Shown in pieces: positions 46,535 to 60,400 of a stretch of 64,000 nt of DNA (positions are counted from its first letter, which is position 1; each line of letters begins with the position of its first letter). The notes beneath the pieces are model-generated. The model had not been told where the DNA came from, did no database searches, and was given only the letters and a program-made list of their open reading frames with translations. Where the stretch lies: NCBI GenBank assembly GCA_964019165.1, contig OZ025270.1:9528450-9592449 (forward strand), read 5' to 3'. A program made the translations under genes and the position numbers. Source of the stretch: Mastigias papua. Taxonomy: Eukaryota > Cnidaria > Scyphozoa > Rhizostomeae > Mastigiidae.

Positions 46535-48249
46535 CTTTACTTGTCAGCCAATGATGCCTCATATCAATAACTAATACATCTGCACACAGAGTAAGCCAAT
46601 TTCAATTTCGGTCATTTTTCGGCAAACTACCAAGGTTATAGCCTTACTTTTTGGCCAAACATCGCTCATTTTCATCACTTTTCAATCTGCAATCAAAATC
46701 AATCAATTTCAATTTTGGTCATTTTTCGGCAAATTACCAAGGTTATAGCCTTACTTTTTGGCCAAAATCGCTCATTTTCATCACTTTTCAATCTGCAATC
46801 AAACTCGATCAATTTCAATTTTGGTCATTTTTCGGCAAAATACCAAGGTTATAGCCTTACTTTTTGGCCAAAAATCGCTCATTTTCATCACTTTTCAATC
46901 TGCAATCAAAATCAATCAATTTCAATTTTGGTCATTTTTCGGCAAAATACCAAGGTTATAGCCTTACTTTTTGGCCAAAAATCGCTCATTTTCATCATTT
47001 GTCACTCTGTAGTCAAAATCAATCAATTTCAATTTTGGTCATTTTTCGGCAAAATACCAAGGTTATAGCCTTACTTTTTGGCCAAACATCGCTCATTTTC
47101 ATCACTTTTCAATCTGCAATCAAAATCAATCAATTTCAATTTTGGTCATTTTTCGGCAAAATACCAAGGTTATAGCCTTACTTTTTGGCCAAAAATCGCT
47201 CATTTTCATCACTTTTCAATCTGCAATGAAAATCAATCAATTTCAATTTTGGTCATTTTTCGGCAAAATACCAAGGTTATAGCCTTACTTTTTGGCCAAA
47301 AATCGCTCATTTTCATCACTTTTCAATCTGCAATCAAAATCAATCAATTTCAATTTTGGTCATTTTTCGGCAAATTACCAAGGTTATAGCCTTACTTTTT
47401 GGCCAAAAATCGCTCATTTTCATCACTTTTCAATCTGCAATGAAAATCAATCAATTTCAATTTTGGTCATTTTTCGGCAAAATATCAAGGTTATAGCCTT
47501 ACCTTTTGGCCAAAAATCGCTCATTGTCATCACTTTTCAATCTGCAATCAAAATCAATCAATTTCAATTTTGGTCATTTTTCGGCAAAATACCAAGGTTA
47601 TAGCCTTACCTTTTGGCCAAAAATCGCTCATTGTCATCACTTTTCAATCTGCAATCAAAATCAATCAATTTCAATTTTGGTCATTTTTCGGCAAAATACC
47701 AAGGTTATAGCCTTACCTTTCGGCCAAAAATCGCTCATTGTCATCACTTTTCAATCTGCAATCAAAATCAATCAATTTCAATTTTGGTCATTTTTCGGCA
47801 AAATACCAAGGTTATAGCCTTACTTTTTGGCCAAAAATCGCTCATTTTCATCACTTTTCAATCTGCAATCAAAATCAATCAATTTCAATTTTGGTCATTT
47901 TTCGGCAAAATATCAAGGTTATAGCCTTACTTTTTGGCCAAAAATCGCTCATTTTCATCACTTTTCAATCTGCAATCAAAATCAATCAATTTCAATTTTG
48001 GTCATTTTTCGGCAAAATATCAAGGTTATAGCCTTACTTTTTGGCCAAAAATCGCTCATTTTCATCACTGTTCAATCTGCAATCAAAATCAATCAATTTC
48101 AATTGTGGTCATTTTTCGGCAAAATATCAAGGGTATAGCCTTACTTTTTGGCCAAAAATCGCTCATTTTCATCACTTTTCAATCTGCAATCAAAATCAAT
48201 CAATTTCAATTTTGGTCATTTTTCGGCAAAATATCAAGGTTATAGCCTT

Positions 48250-50492
48250 ACCTTTTGGCCAAAAATCGCTCATTGTCATCACTTTTCAATCTGCAATCAA
48301 AATCAATCAATTTCAATTTTGGTCATTTTTCGGCAAAATACCAAGGTTATAGCCTTACTTTTTGGCCAAAAATCGCTCATTTTCATCACTTTTCAATCTG
48401 CAATCAAAATCAATCAATTTCAATTTTGGTCATTTTTCGGCAAAATACCAAGGTTATAGCCTTACCTTTTGGCCAAACATCGCTCATTTTCATCACTTTT
48501 CAATCTGCAATCAAAATCAATCAATTTCAATTTTGGTCATTTTTCGGCAAAATACCAAGGTTATAGCCTTACTGTTTGGCCAAAAATCGCTCATTTTCAT
48601 CACTTTTCAATCTGCAATCAAAATCAATCAATTTCAATTTTGGTCATTTTTCGGCAAAATACCAAGGTTATAGCCTTACCTTTAGGCCAAAAATCGCTCA
48701 TTGTCATCACTTTTCAATCTGCAATCAAAATCAATCAATTTCAATTTTGGTCATTTTTCGGCAAAATACCAAGGTTATAGCCTTACTTTTTGGCCAAAAA
48801 TCGCTCATTTTCATCACTTTTCAATCTGCAATCAAAATCAATCAATTTCAATTTTGGTCATTTTTCGGCAAAATACCAAGGTTATAGCCTTACCTTTTGG
48901 CCAAACATCGCTCATTTTCATCACTTTTCAATCTGCAATCAAAATCAATCAATTTCAATTTTGGTCATTTTTCGGCAAAATACCAAGGTTATAGCCTTAC
49001 TGTTTGGCCAAAAATCGCTCATTTTCATCATTTTTCAATCTGCAATCAAAATCAATCAATTTCAATTTTGGTCATGTTTCGGCAAAATACCAAGGTTATA
49101 GCCTTACCTTTTGGCCAAAAATCGCTCATTTTCATCACTTTTCAATCTGCAATCAAAATCAATCAATTTCAATTTTGGTCATTTTTCGGCAAATTACCAA
49201 GGTTATAGCCTTACTTTTTGGCCAAAAATCGCTCATTTTCATCACTTTTCAATCTGCAATGAAAATCAATCAATTTCAATTTTGGTCATTTTTCGGCAAA
49301 ATATCAAGGTTATAGCCTTACCTTTTGGCCAAAAATCGCTCATTGTCATCACTTTTCAATCTGCAATCAAAATCAATCAATTTCAATTTTGGTCATTTTT
49401 CGGCAAAATATCAAGGTTATAGCCTTACCTTTTGGCCAAAAATCGCTCATTGTCATCACTTTTCAATCTGCAATCAAAATCAATCAATTTCAATTTTGGT
49501 CATTTTTCGGCAAAATACCAAGGTTATAGCCTTACTTTTTGGCCAAAAATCGCTCATTTTCATCACTTTTCAATCTGCAATCAAAATCAATCAATTTCAA
49601 TTTTGGTCATTTTTCGGCAAAATACCAAGGTTATAGCCTTACCTTTTGGCCAAACATCGCTCATTTTCATCACTTTTCAATCTGCAATCAAAATCAATCA
49701 ATTTCAATTTTGGTCATTTTTCGGCAAAATACCAAGGTTATAGCCTTACTGTTTGGCCAAAAATCGCTCATTTTCATCACTTTTCAATCTGCAATCAAAA
49801 TCAATCAATTTCAATTTTGGTCATTTTTCGGCAAAATACCAAGGTTATAGCCTTACCTTTAGGCCAAAAATCGCTCATTGTCATCACTTTTCAATCTGCA
49901 ATCAAAATCAATCAATTTCAATTTTGGTCATTTTTCGGCAAAATACCAAGGTTATAGCCTTACTTTTTGGCCAAAAATCGCTCATTTTCATCACTTTTCA
50001 ATCTGCAATCAAAATCAATCAATTTCAATTTTGGTCATTTTTCGGCAAAATACCAAGGTTATAGCCTTACCTTTTGGCCAAACATCGCTCATTTTCATCA
50101 CTTTTCAATCTGCAATCAAAATCAATCAATTTCAATTTTGGTCATTTTTCGGCAAAATACCAAGGTTATAGCCTTACTGTTTGGCCAAAAATCGCTCATT
50201 TTCATCATTTTTCAATCTGCAATCAAAATCAATCAATTTCAATTTTGGTCATGTTTCGGCAAAATACCAAGGTTATAGCCTTACCTTTTGGCCAAAAATC
50301 GCTCATTTTCATCACTTTTCAATCTGTAATCAAAATCAATCAATTTCAATTTTGGTCATTTTTCGGCAAATTACCAAGGTTATAGCCTTACTTTTTGGCC
50401 AAAAATCGCTCATTTTCATCACTTTTCAATCTGCAATGAAAATCAATCAATTTCAATTTTGGTCATTTTTCGGCAAAATATCAAGGTTATAG
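48250..50492 (+). repeat. Higher-order duplication, two blocks of 11 monomers
   Basis: The order of monomer variants from about 48250 to 49315 repeats from about 49427 to 50492, an offset of 1,177 bp (11 x 107). Translated variant strings match unit for unit, with one clear difference (A to V in one unit). Confidence 0.85.
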
Positions 50493-53390
50493 CCTTACCT
50501 TTTGGCCAAAAATCGCTCATTGTCATCACTTTTCAATCTGCAATCAAAATCAATCAATTTCAATTTTGGTCATTTTTCGGCAAAATACCAAGGTTATAGC
50601 CTTACCTTTTGGCCAAAAATCGCTCATTTTCATCACTTTTCAATCTGCAATCAAAATCAATCAATTTCAATTTTGGTCATTTTTCGGCAAAATACCAAGG
50701 TTATAGCCTTACCTTTTGGCCAAAAATCGCTCATTGTCATCACTTTTCAATCTGCAATCAAAATCAATCAATTTCAATTTTGGTCATTTTTCGGCAAAAT
50801 ACCAAGGTTATAGCCTTACTGTTTGGCCAAAAATCGCTCATTTTCATCACTTTTCAATCTGCAATCAAAATCAATCAATTTCAATTTTGGTCATTTTTCG
50901 GCAAAATACCAAGGTTATAGCCTTACCTTTTGGCCAAAAATCGCTCATTGTCATCACTTTTCAATCTGCAATCAAAATCAATCAATTTCAATTTTGGTCA
51001 TTTTTCGGCAAAATACCAAGGTTATAGCCTTACTTTTTGGCCAAAAATCGCTCATTTTCATCACTTTTCAATCTGCAATCAAAATCAATCAATTTCAATT
51101 TTGGTCATTTTTCGGCAAAATACCAAGGTTATAGCCTTACCTTTTGGCCAAACATCGCTCATTTTCATCACTTTTCAATCTGCAATCAAAATCAATCAAT
51201 TTCAATTTTGGTCATTTTTCGGCAAAATACCAAGGTTATAGCCTTACTGTATGGCCAAAAATCGCTCATTTTCATCATTTTTCAATCTGCAATCAAAATC
51301 AATCAATTTCAATTTTGGTCATGTTTCGGCAAAATACCAAGGTTATAGCCTTACCTTTTGGCCAAAAATCGCTCATTTTCATCACTTTTCAATCTGCAAT
51401 GAAAATCAATCAATTTCAATTTTGGTCATTTTTCGGCAAAATACCAAGGTTATAGCCTTACTTTTTGGCCAAAAATCGCTCATTTTCATCACTTTTCAAT
51501 CTGCAATCAAAATCAATCAATTTCAATTTTGGTCATTTTTCGGCAAAATACCAAGGTTATAGCCTTACCTTTTGGCCAAAAATCGCTCATTTTCATCGCT
51601 GTTCAATCTGCAATCAAAATCAATCAATTTCAATTGTGATCATTTTTCGGCAAAATATCAAGGTTATAGCCTTACCTTTTGGCCAAAAATCGCTCATTTT
51701 CATCACTTTTCAATCTGCAATCAAAATCAATCAATTTCAATTTTGGTCATTTTTCGGCAAAATACCAAGGTTATAGCCTTACTTTTTGGCCAAAAATCGC
51801 TCATTTTCATCACTTTTCAATCTGCAATCAAAATCAATCAATTTCAATTTTGGTCATTTTTCGGCAAAATACCAAGGTTATAGCCTTACTTTTTGGCCAA
51901 AAATCGCTCATTTTCATCACTGTTCAATCTGCAATCAAAATCAATCAATTTCAACTGTGATCATTTTTCGGCAAAATATCAAGGTTATAGCCTTACCTTT
52001 TGGCCAAAAATCGCTCATTTTCATCACTTTTCAATCTGCAATCAAAATCAATCAATTTCAATTTTGGTCATTTTTCGGCAAAATACCAAGGTTATAGCCT
52101 TACTTTTTGGCCAAAAATCGCTCATTTTCATCACTTTTCAATCTGCAATCAAAATCAATCAATTTCAATTTTGGTCATTTTTCGGCAAAATACCAAGGTT
52201 ATAGCCTTACTTTTTGGCCAAAACTCGCTCATTTTCATCACTTTTCAATCTGCAATCAAAATCAATCAATTTCAATTTTGGTCATTTTTCGGCAAAATAC
52301 CAAGGTTATAGCCTTACTGTTTGACCAAAAATCGCTCATTTTCATCACGTTTTAATCTGCAATCAAAATCAATCAATTTCAATTTTGGTCATTTGTCGGC
52401 AAAATACCAAGGTTATAGCCTTACTTTTTGGCCAAAAATCGCTCATTTTCATCACTTTTCAATCTGCACTCAAAGTCAATCAATTTCAATTTTGGTCATT
52501 TTTCCGCAAAATACCAAGGTTATAGCCTTACTTTTTGGCCAAAAATCGCTCATTTTCATCACTTTTCAATCTGCAATCAAAATCAATCAATTTCAATTTT
52601 GGTCATTTTTCGGCAAAATACCAAGGTTATAGCCTTACCTTTTGGCCAAAAATCGCTCATTGTCATCACTTTTCAATCTGCAATCAAAATCAATCAATTT
52701 CAATTTTGGTCATTTTTCGGCAAAATACCAAGGTTATAGCCTTACTTTTTGGCCAAAAATCGCTCATTTTCATCACTTTTCAATCTGCAATCAAAATCAA
52801 TCAATTTCAATTTTGGTCATTTTTCGGCAAAATACCAAGGTTATAGCCTTACTTTTTGGCCAAAAATCGCTCATTTTCATCACTTTTCAATCTGCAATCA
52901 AAATCAATCAATTTCAATTTTGGTCATTTTTCGGCAAAATACCAAGGTTATAGCCTTACTTTTTGGCCAAAAATCGCTCATTTTCATCACTTTTCAATCT
53001 GCAATCAAAATCAATCAATTTCAATTTTGGTCATTTTTCGGCAAAATACCAAGGTTATAGCCTTACCTTTTGGCCATAAATCGCTCATTGTCATCACTTT
53101 TCAATCTGCAATCAAAATCAATCAATTTCAATTTTGGTCATTTTTCGGCAAAATACCAAGGTTATAGCCTTACCTTTTGGCCAAAAATCGCTCATTGTCA
53201 TCACTTTTCAATCTGCAATCAAAATCAATCAATTTCAATTTTGGTCATTTTTCGGCAAAATACCAAGGTTATAGCCTTACTTTTTGGCCAAAAATCGCTC
53301 ATTTTCATCACTTTTCAATCTGCAATCAAAATCAATCAATTTCAATTTTGGTCATTTTTCGGCAAAATACCAAGGTTATAGCCTTACTTT

Positions 53391-54665
53391 TTGGCCAAAA
53401 ATCGCTCATTTTCATCACTTTTCAATCTGCAATCAAAATCAATCAATTTCAATTTTGGTCATTTTTCGGCAAAATACCAAGGTTATAGCCTTACTTTTTG
53501 GCCAAAAATCGCTCATTTTCATCACTTTTCAATCTGCAATCAAAATCAATCAATTTCAATTTTGGTCATTTTTCGGCAAAATACCAAGGTTATAGCCTTA
53601 CCTTTTGGCCATAAATCGCTCATTGTCATCACTTTTCAATCTGCAATCAAAATCAATCAATTTCAATTTTGGTCATTTTTCGGCAAAATACCAAGGTTAT
53701 AGCCTTACTTTTTGGCCAAAAATCGCTCATTTTCATCACTTTTCAATCTGCAATCAAAATCAATCAATTTCAATTTTGGTCATTTTTCGGCAAAATACCA
53801 AGGTTATAGCCTTACTTTTTGGCCAAAAATCGCTCAGTTTCATCACTTTTCAATCTGTAATCAAAATCAATCAATTTCAATTTTGGTCAGTTTTCGGCAA
53901 AATACCAAGGTTATAGCCTTACTTTTTGGCCAAAAATCGCTCATTTTGATCACTTTTCAATCTGCAATCAAAATCAATCAATTTCAATTTTGGTCATTTT
54001 TCGGCAAACTACCAAGGTTATAGCCTTACTTTTTGGCCAAAAATCGCTCATTTTCATCACTTTTCAATCTGCAATCAAAATCAATCAATTTCAATTTTGG
54101 TCATTTTTCGGCAAAATACCAAGGTTATAGCCTTACTTTTTGGCCAAAAATCGCTCATTTTCATCACTTTTCAATCTGCAATCAAAATCAATCAATTTCA
54201 ATTTTGGTCATTTTTCGGCAAAATACCAAGGTTATAGCCTTACCTTTTGGCCATAAATCGCTCATTGTCATCACTTTTCAATCTGCAATCAAAATCAATC
54301 AATTTCAATTTTGGTCATTTTTCGGCAAAATACCAAGGTTATAGCCTTACTTTTTGGCCAAAAATCGCTCATTTTCATCACTTTTCAATCTGCAATCAAA
54401 ATCAATCAATTTCAATTTTGGTCATTTTTCGGCAAAATACCAAGGTTATAGCCTTACTTTTTGGCCAAAAATCGCTCAGTTTCATCACTTTTCAATCTGT
54501 AATCAAAATCAATCAATTTCAATTTTGGTCAGTTTTCGGCAAAATACCAAGGTTATAGCCTTACTTTTTGGCCAAAAATCGCTCATTTTGATCACTTTTC
54601 AATCTGCAATCAAAATCAATCAATTTCAATTTTGGTCATTTTTCGGCAAACTACCAAGGTTATAG
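53391..54665 (+). repeat. Higher-order duplication, two blocks of 6 monomers
   Basis: The variant order at 53391-54023 recurs at 54033-54665, an offset of 642 bp (6 x 107). It includes the rare GCTCAGTTTCATC, CAATCTGTAATC and CATTTTGATCAC variants. Confidence 0.85.
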
Positions 54666-56670
54666 CCTTACCTTTTGGCCAAAAATCGCTCATTGTCATC
54701 ACTTTTCAATCTGCAATCAAAATCAATCAATTTCAATTTTGGTCATTTTTCGGCAAAATACCAAGGTTATAGCCTTACTTTTTGGCCAAAAATCGCTCAT
54801 TTTCATCACTTTTCAATCTGCAATCAAAATCAATCAATTTCAATTTTGGTCATTTTTCGGCAAAATACCAAGGTTATAGCCTTACTTTTTGGCCAAAAAT
54901 CGCTCATTTTCATCACTGTTCAATCTGCAATCAAAATCAATCAATTTCAATTGTGATCATTTTTCGGCAAAATATCAAGGTTATAGCCTTACCTTTTGGC
55001 CAAAAATCGCTCATTTTCATCACTTTTCAATCTGCAATCAAAATCAATCAATTTCAATTTTGGTCATTTTTCGGCAAAATACCAAGGTTATAGCCTTACT
55101 TTTTGGCCAAAAATCGCTCATTTTCATCACTTTTCAATCTGCAATCAAAATCAATCAATTTCAATTTTGGTCATTTTTCGGCAAAATACCAAGGTTATAG
55201 CCTTACTGTTTGACCAAAAATCGCTCATTTTCATCACGTTTTAATCTGCAATCAAAATCAATCAATTTCAATTTTGGTCATTTTTCGGCAAAATACCAAG
55301 GTTATAGCCTTACCTTTTGGCCAAAAATCGCTCATTGTCATCACTTTTCAATCTGCAATCAAAATCAATCAATTTCAATTTTGGTCATTTTTCGGCAAAA
55401 TACCAAGGTTATAGCCTTACCTTTTGGCCAAAAATCGCTCATTGTCATCACTTTTCAATCTGCAATCAAAATCAATCAATTTCAATTTTGGTCATTTTTC
55501 GGCAAAATACCAAGGTTATAGCCTTACTTTTTGGCCAAAAATCGCTCATTTTCATCACTTTTCAATCTGCAATCAAAATCAATCAATTTCAATTTTGGTC
55601 ATTTTTCGGCAAAATACCAAGGTTATAGCCTTACCTTTTGGCCATACATCGCTCATTGTCATCACTTTTCAATCTGCAATCAAAATCAATCAATTTCAAT
55701 TTTGGTCATTTTTCGGCAAAATACCAAGGTTATAGCCTTACTTTTTGGCCAAAAATCGCTCATTTTCATCACTTTTCAATCTGCAATCAAAATCAATCAA
55801 TTTCAATTTTGGTCATTTTTCGGCAAAATACCAAGGTTATAGCCTTACTTTTTGGCCAAAAATCGCTCAGTTTCATCACTTTTCAATCTGTAATCAAAAT
55901 CAATCAATTTCAATTTTGGTCAGTTTTCGGCAAAATACCAAGGTTATAGCCTTACTTTTTGGCCAAAAATCGCTCATTTTGATCACTTTTCAATCTGCAA
56001 TCAAAATCAATCAATTTCAATTTTGGTCATTTTTCGGCAAACTACCAAGGTTATAGCCTTACCTTTTGGCCAAAAATCGCTCATTGTCATCACTTTTCAA
56101 TCTGCAATCAAAATCAATCAATTTCAATTTTGGTCATTTTTCGGCAAAATACCAAGGTTATAGCCTTACTTTTTGGCCAAAAATCGCTCATTTTCATCAC
56201 TTTTCAATCTGCAATCAAAATCAATCAATTTCAATTTTGGTCATTTTTCGGCAAAATACCAAGGTTATAGCCTTACTTTTTGGCCAAAAATCGCTCATTT
56301 TCATCACTGTTCAATCTGCAATCAAAATCAATCAATTTCAATTGTGATCATTTTTCGGCAAAATATCAAGGTTATAGCCTTACCTTTTGGCCAAAAATCG
56401 CTCATTTTCATCACTTTTCAATCTGCAATCAAAATCAATCAATTTCAATTTTGGTCATTTTTCGGCAAAATACCAAGGTTATAGCCTTACTTTTTGGCCA
56501 AAAATCGCTCATTTTCATCACTTTTCAATCTGCAATCAAAATCAATCAATTTCAATTTTGGTCATTTTTCGGCAAAATACCAAGGTTATAGCCTTACTGT
56601 TTGACCAAAAATCGCTCATTTTCATCACGTTTTAATCTGCAATCAAAATCAATCAATTTCAATTTTGGTC
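54240..56670 (+). repeat. Higher-order duplication, two blocks of 13 monomers
   Basis: Variants from about 54354 to 55280 recur 1,391 bp later (13 x 107), from about 55745 to 56670. This includes the rare TTGACCAAAAATCGC unit and the TTGTGATCATTT unit. Confidence 0.82.
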
Positions 56671-56908
56671 ATTTTTCGGCAAAATACCAAGGTTATAGCC
56701 TTACTTTTTGGCCAGAAATCGCTCATTTTCATCACTTTTCAATCTGCAATCAAAATCAATCAATTTCAATTTTGGTCATTTTTCGGCAAAATACCAAGGT
56801 TATAGCCTTACTTTTTGGCCAAAAATCGCTCATTTTCATCACTTTTCAATCTGCAATCAAAATCAATCAATTTCAATTTTGGTCATTTTTCGGCAAAATA
56901 CCAAGGTT

Positions 56909-56912
56909 ATAG
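56909..56912. repeat. Target-site duplication ATAG (left)
   Basis: ATAG at 56909-56912 is repeated at 63400-63403 on the other side of the retrotransposon. Removing one copy restores an uninterrupted satellite monomer. Confidence 0.9.
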
Positions 56913-57390
56913 TGTTAAGCCTATCTTTTATGAAGGGGCTCAACTGTGAGTTCTTAGGGCAACAATTTCTTAAAAGTCTGTACGATATGTCAACGTTCTA
57001 TTTACGAATAAGAATAAAACTTACGACCTGAATGCTTGATACAGGAATCTATCGGCAAGGACCTTCTCTTGAATTCAACGGGTCAATCTTGATGTGCCCT
57101 ACGCTATACTATCAGAGTTTTCTAAAAAATAATACCAGCTTGGCAGAACGTCTACTTCTCTCTAACCAAACAGACTCTTATCTACCTCTAAAACTACGCC
57201 TTTTATAACTCACAGCTAATAGATTACGAAATGAAGTAAAAATAAGAATTAACAGTAAATTGTCCAATCTGGTTCTTCCTACGGGTTTCTGATGCAATTA
57301 TTGCACCAGCAGTTGCGATTTAATTTTGAAATAGTTATAACGTCATTCCTCAATCTGTGCAAACTGGCGATGAGCCTCCTTTTCGTAACA
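56913..57390 (-). repeat. 3' LTR
   Basis: Bounded by TGTTAAGCC and TTCGTAACA (TG...CA ends). 478 bp, 99% identical to the copy at 62923-63399. Confidence 0.97.
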
Positions 57391-57393
57391 TGA

Positions 57394-57405
57394 TTCCCCC
57401 CTTTT
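57394..57405 (-). other. Polypurine tract
   Basis: On the minus strand AAAAGGGGGGAA lies 3 bases before the 3' LTR, in the place where plus-strand DNA synthesis is primed in LTR elements. Confidence 0.85.
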
Positions 57406-57452
57406 AGGACAAGCCTCCCGGCTTGAGCTGGGGACGGATGTCCATAGGCAGT

Positions 57453-60400
57453 TTATATAGCGCGAATTATGGCTGGCTGGAATCGATCTTCTGGACGCGT
57501 AATCGGCGGCTCTGAGTCTTCTGTATTGTCAACATTTAATGGAGTTGGAACCGAATTTCCCTCAGAGAGAGTGCTAGGAACATCTGGTAAGACTTCTGAG
57601 ACAAAGCTATCCGACGGTAAATCTGACTCCTGGAGATCCGGTGTTATAAGGTCGTCATTCGGCGGTTCAATAGGGCGATCAGCCGGGTCATAATATGGCT
57701 TAAGACGATTTGCGTGCACTGGAACTGAAACTGGACGATTATCTAGAGTGCGTAATTTGAAATGAACGGGCGACAATTTAGCGACAATACGATATGGTCC
57801 GTGAAAATTGTGCTGGAGTTTTTTTGATAAGCCCTTTTTTTTCTTCGGGGTGTATACCCATACGCGACTACCGACTTCGAAAGGAACAGGTGAAGCCTTC
57901 TTATCATAGTACGATTTCATTTTTTGTTGAGCCAGTTGCGTGTTCGAGAGAATAAGCTGTTGAGCACTTTCAATGTTTTCAACAATTTTAGCACGAAGCT
58001 GCGCAACTGATGTCGATACATTTGAATCGGGCAAAATAAGGGCCGCATCAATAGGTAGGCGTGGTTCTCGTCCGTATAATAAGTAGAATGGTGACTCACC
58101 TGTAGTGGCATTGAGAGAAACTCGGTATGCAAACAATACCAACGGTAAATGCTTATCCCAGTCCTTCTGATTCGTGCTAACGTACATAGATAGCGCTTCA
58201 GCTAGTGTGCCATTAAAACGTTCCACTAGGCCGTCCGTCTGCGGGTGATAAGCAGTGGTGTGTAAGCGCCGCGTGTTCAAAAGTTTACAGACTTCCTTTA
58301 CGATAGATGCCATAAAATTAGGTCCTCGGTCCGATAACAAGGCGCGTGGGGCACCATGACGCGCTACAATTTCGTTTACGAGTAATTCAGCGATACGCGG
58401 AGCTTCGATAGATGGCAAAGCAAAAGCCTCCGGCCAGCGAGTATAGTAGTCTGAAAAAACGATGATATAGCGATTTCCATCGTGGGATGGCGGGAAAGGA
58501 CCAAGAGCATCCATAGCAATACGATCAAACGCTCCTTGCACTGGAATTGGGAGGAGAGGAGCTTTATGTGCCCTCCTAGGAATCTTTTTCATTGCACAAT
58601 CGACACATGAGTTGCACCAATGGGCAACATCCTTGTACATGTTGGGCCAATAATAACGCGCCCGAATTTTCTCATACGTTTTTGTGATTCCAAAATGACT
58701 ACCAGTTGGATCGTCGTGGCAAGCAACAAGGATCTCGTGGCGCAAAGAGGCAGGTATGACAACTTGACTGGACAAGGACCGAGCTCTTCTTTTACCAGGG
58801 CTCCAAAGGTGACACAAAATTTCATTTTCATCTAAATAGAAGTCGTCGATAGATAGTAACAATGAACGGGCTTGTGAGTCGTCGGCTGGTAACTGAGTGG
58901 ATTCTAGATATCTGATGATATCAGCGAGGTCCCTGTCCTCTCGCTGTAGCTTAGCTAGTGAGTCTGGTTGCGGGCAAGGGTGCTCAATTACCGCGACAGG
59001 ACGTGTTAAAGACGATGGAATAGATTCAGGCTTGATTAAATGTTGCGGGGGTGCATAAGAACGGCGAGAAAGGGCATCTGCATTACCATTAAGAGTACCG
59101 GCACGATGAATTATTTCAAAATCATACTGTTGTAATTGTAGTGCCCATCGAGCAAGCCTGCCAGTTGGATCCCGTACTTTCATCAGCCACGACAAACTCC
59201 CATGATCGGTGTGAACAAAAAACCTTTTTCCAGAAAGATATGGTTGATATCGTTTTATGCCATCAACTACTGCCAGCGCTTCACGTTCTGTTGTGCTATA
59301 ACGTTTTTCTGTTACAGTAAGCTCACGTCCTCCATATGCCAGAACAACTTCTTTTCCATCTACTATCTGACCAAGAATGTAACCTAATGCAGTCTGGCTT
59401 GCATCCGTATAAAGATGAAATGGCGCAGAGAAATTTGGATATGCTAAAATTGGCGGCGAGCACAAGCGTTTTTTCAGCTCTGAAAAGGCAGTTTCGCAAT
59501 CTGGAGTCGAAACAAACGAGATGTTTTTACGAGTTAAAGTATTCAACGGTGAGGCAATCTTCGAGAACCCTTCGACAAAACGACGATAATAATTACATAG
59601 GCCCAGAAAGCTGCGAACTTCTTTCACAGTTTTTGGCGTAGGAAAAGACTTAACAGCCTCGAGTTTCTGCGGATCAGGGGCAATGCCCGACGAAGATACG
59701 ATAAATCCAAGATAGTTCACTGAATCTTGAGCGAAATGACATTTTGATGGCTTTAATTTTAGGTTGGCAGCACGGAATCGATCGAAAACAGTTTTTAAAC
59801 GAGATAAATGATCCGAAAAGGACGATGAAAATATGATGACGTCATCTATGTAAACGAGGCATATCTTCCATTCGAGGCCATGCAATATTCTGGACATAAG
59901 TCGTTGAAATTGTGGGGGAGCATTGGTTAAACCGAAACTAAGAACATTAAACTGGTACAATCCAGCATGTGAAATGAATGCAGTTTTCTCTTTAGAATCC
60001 GGATGCATAGCAACTTGGTGGTAACCCGATTGAAGATCTAAGGTTGAAAAATATTTGGCTCCAGCGAGAGAGTCTAAAGCATCATCGATTCTTGGGAGTG
60101 GATAACTGTCCTTACGGGTTACAGCGTTTAGTTTCCGATAATCAATGCAAAAACGGGTCCCCCCATCTTTCTTCTTGACAAGTACAACTGGAGAGCTCCA
60201 TGGGCTAGAAGAAACCTCAATAATGCCTTGATCTAGCATTTCATTAATGTGCTTTTCAATAGAGGCCTTCTGGCTGTGCGAGACGCGATATGGTTGTTGT
60301 TTGATGGGCATAGCATTACCTGTATCAATCCCATGCTGAACTATAGTTGTGTGGCCTAAATCTAAGGTGGATTTAGCGAAAATATCAGAATATTGGTCTA

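Larger units (their letters stand above)
46596..56912 (+). repeat. Satellite array, 107-bp monomer, about 96 copies
   Basis: A head-to-tail array with a constant 107-bp period. Landmarks per monomer are CCAAGGTTATAGCCTTAC, TTTTTGGCCAAAAATCGCTC, ATTTTCATCACTTTTCAATC, TGCAATCAAAATCAATCAAT and TTTTGGTCATTTTTCGGCAA. TTTTTGGCCAAAAA is a perfect 14-bp palindrome, and AAGGTTATAGCCTT just before it is a near-palindrome. Recurrent variants (ACC/ACT before TTTTGGCC, CATTG/CATTT, CAAACATC/CAAAAATC, TGATCAT/TGGTCAT) mark higher-order blocks. The first monomers, at 46596-46900, are the most divergent. Continuous open frames of about 103 codons arise because 107 is not a multiple of three and TAG occurs once per monomer; they lack ATG and are not genes. 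Confidence 0.99.

Noticed and set aside
46596..56912. CRISPR-like array
   Set aside because: No alternation of constant repeat and unique spacer; the whole 107-bp unit repeats and the context is eukaryotic.
46651..57031. Dozens of about 103-codon open frames on the + strand
   Set aside because: They are the same 107-bp satellite read in rotating frames, start at TTG rather than ATG, and end at the TAG in each GGTTATAG. Not genes.
57391..57452. Envelope gene or chromodomain after integrase
   Set aside because: Only 62 bp separate the pol stop from the LTR, and the pol C-terminus after the GPY motif has no chromodomain pattern or membrane segment.
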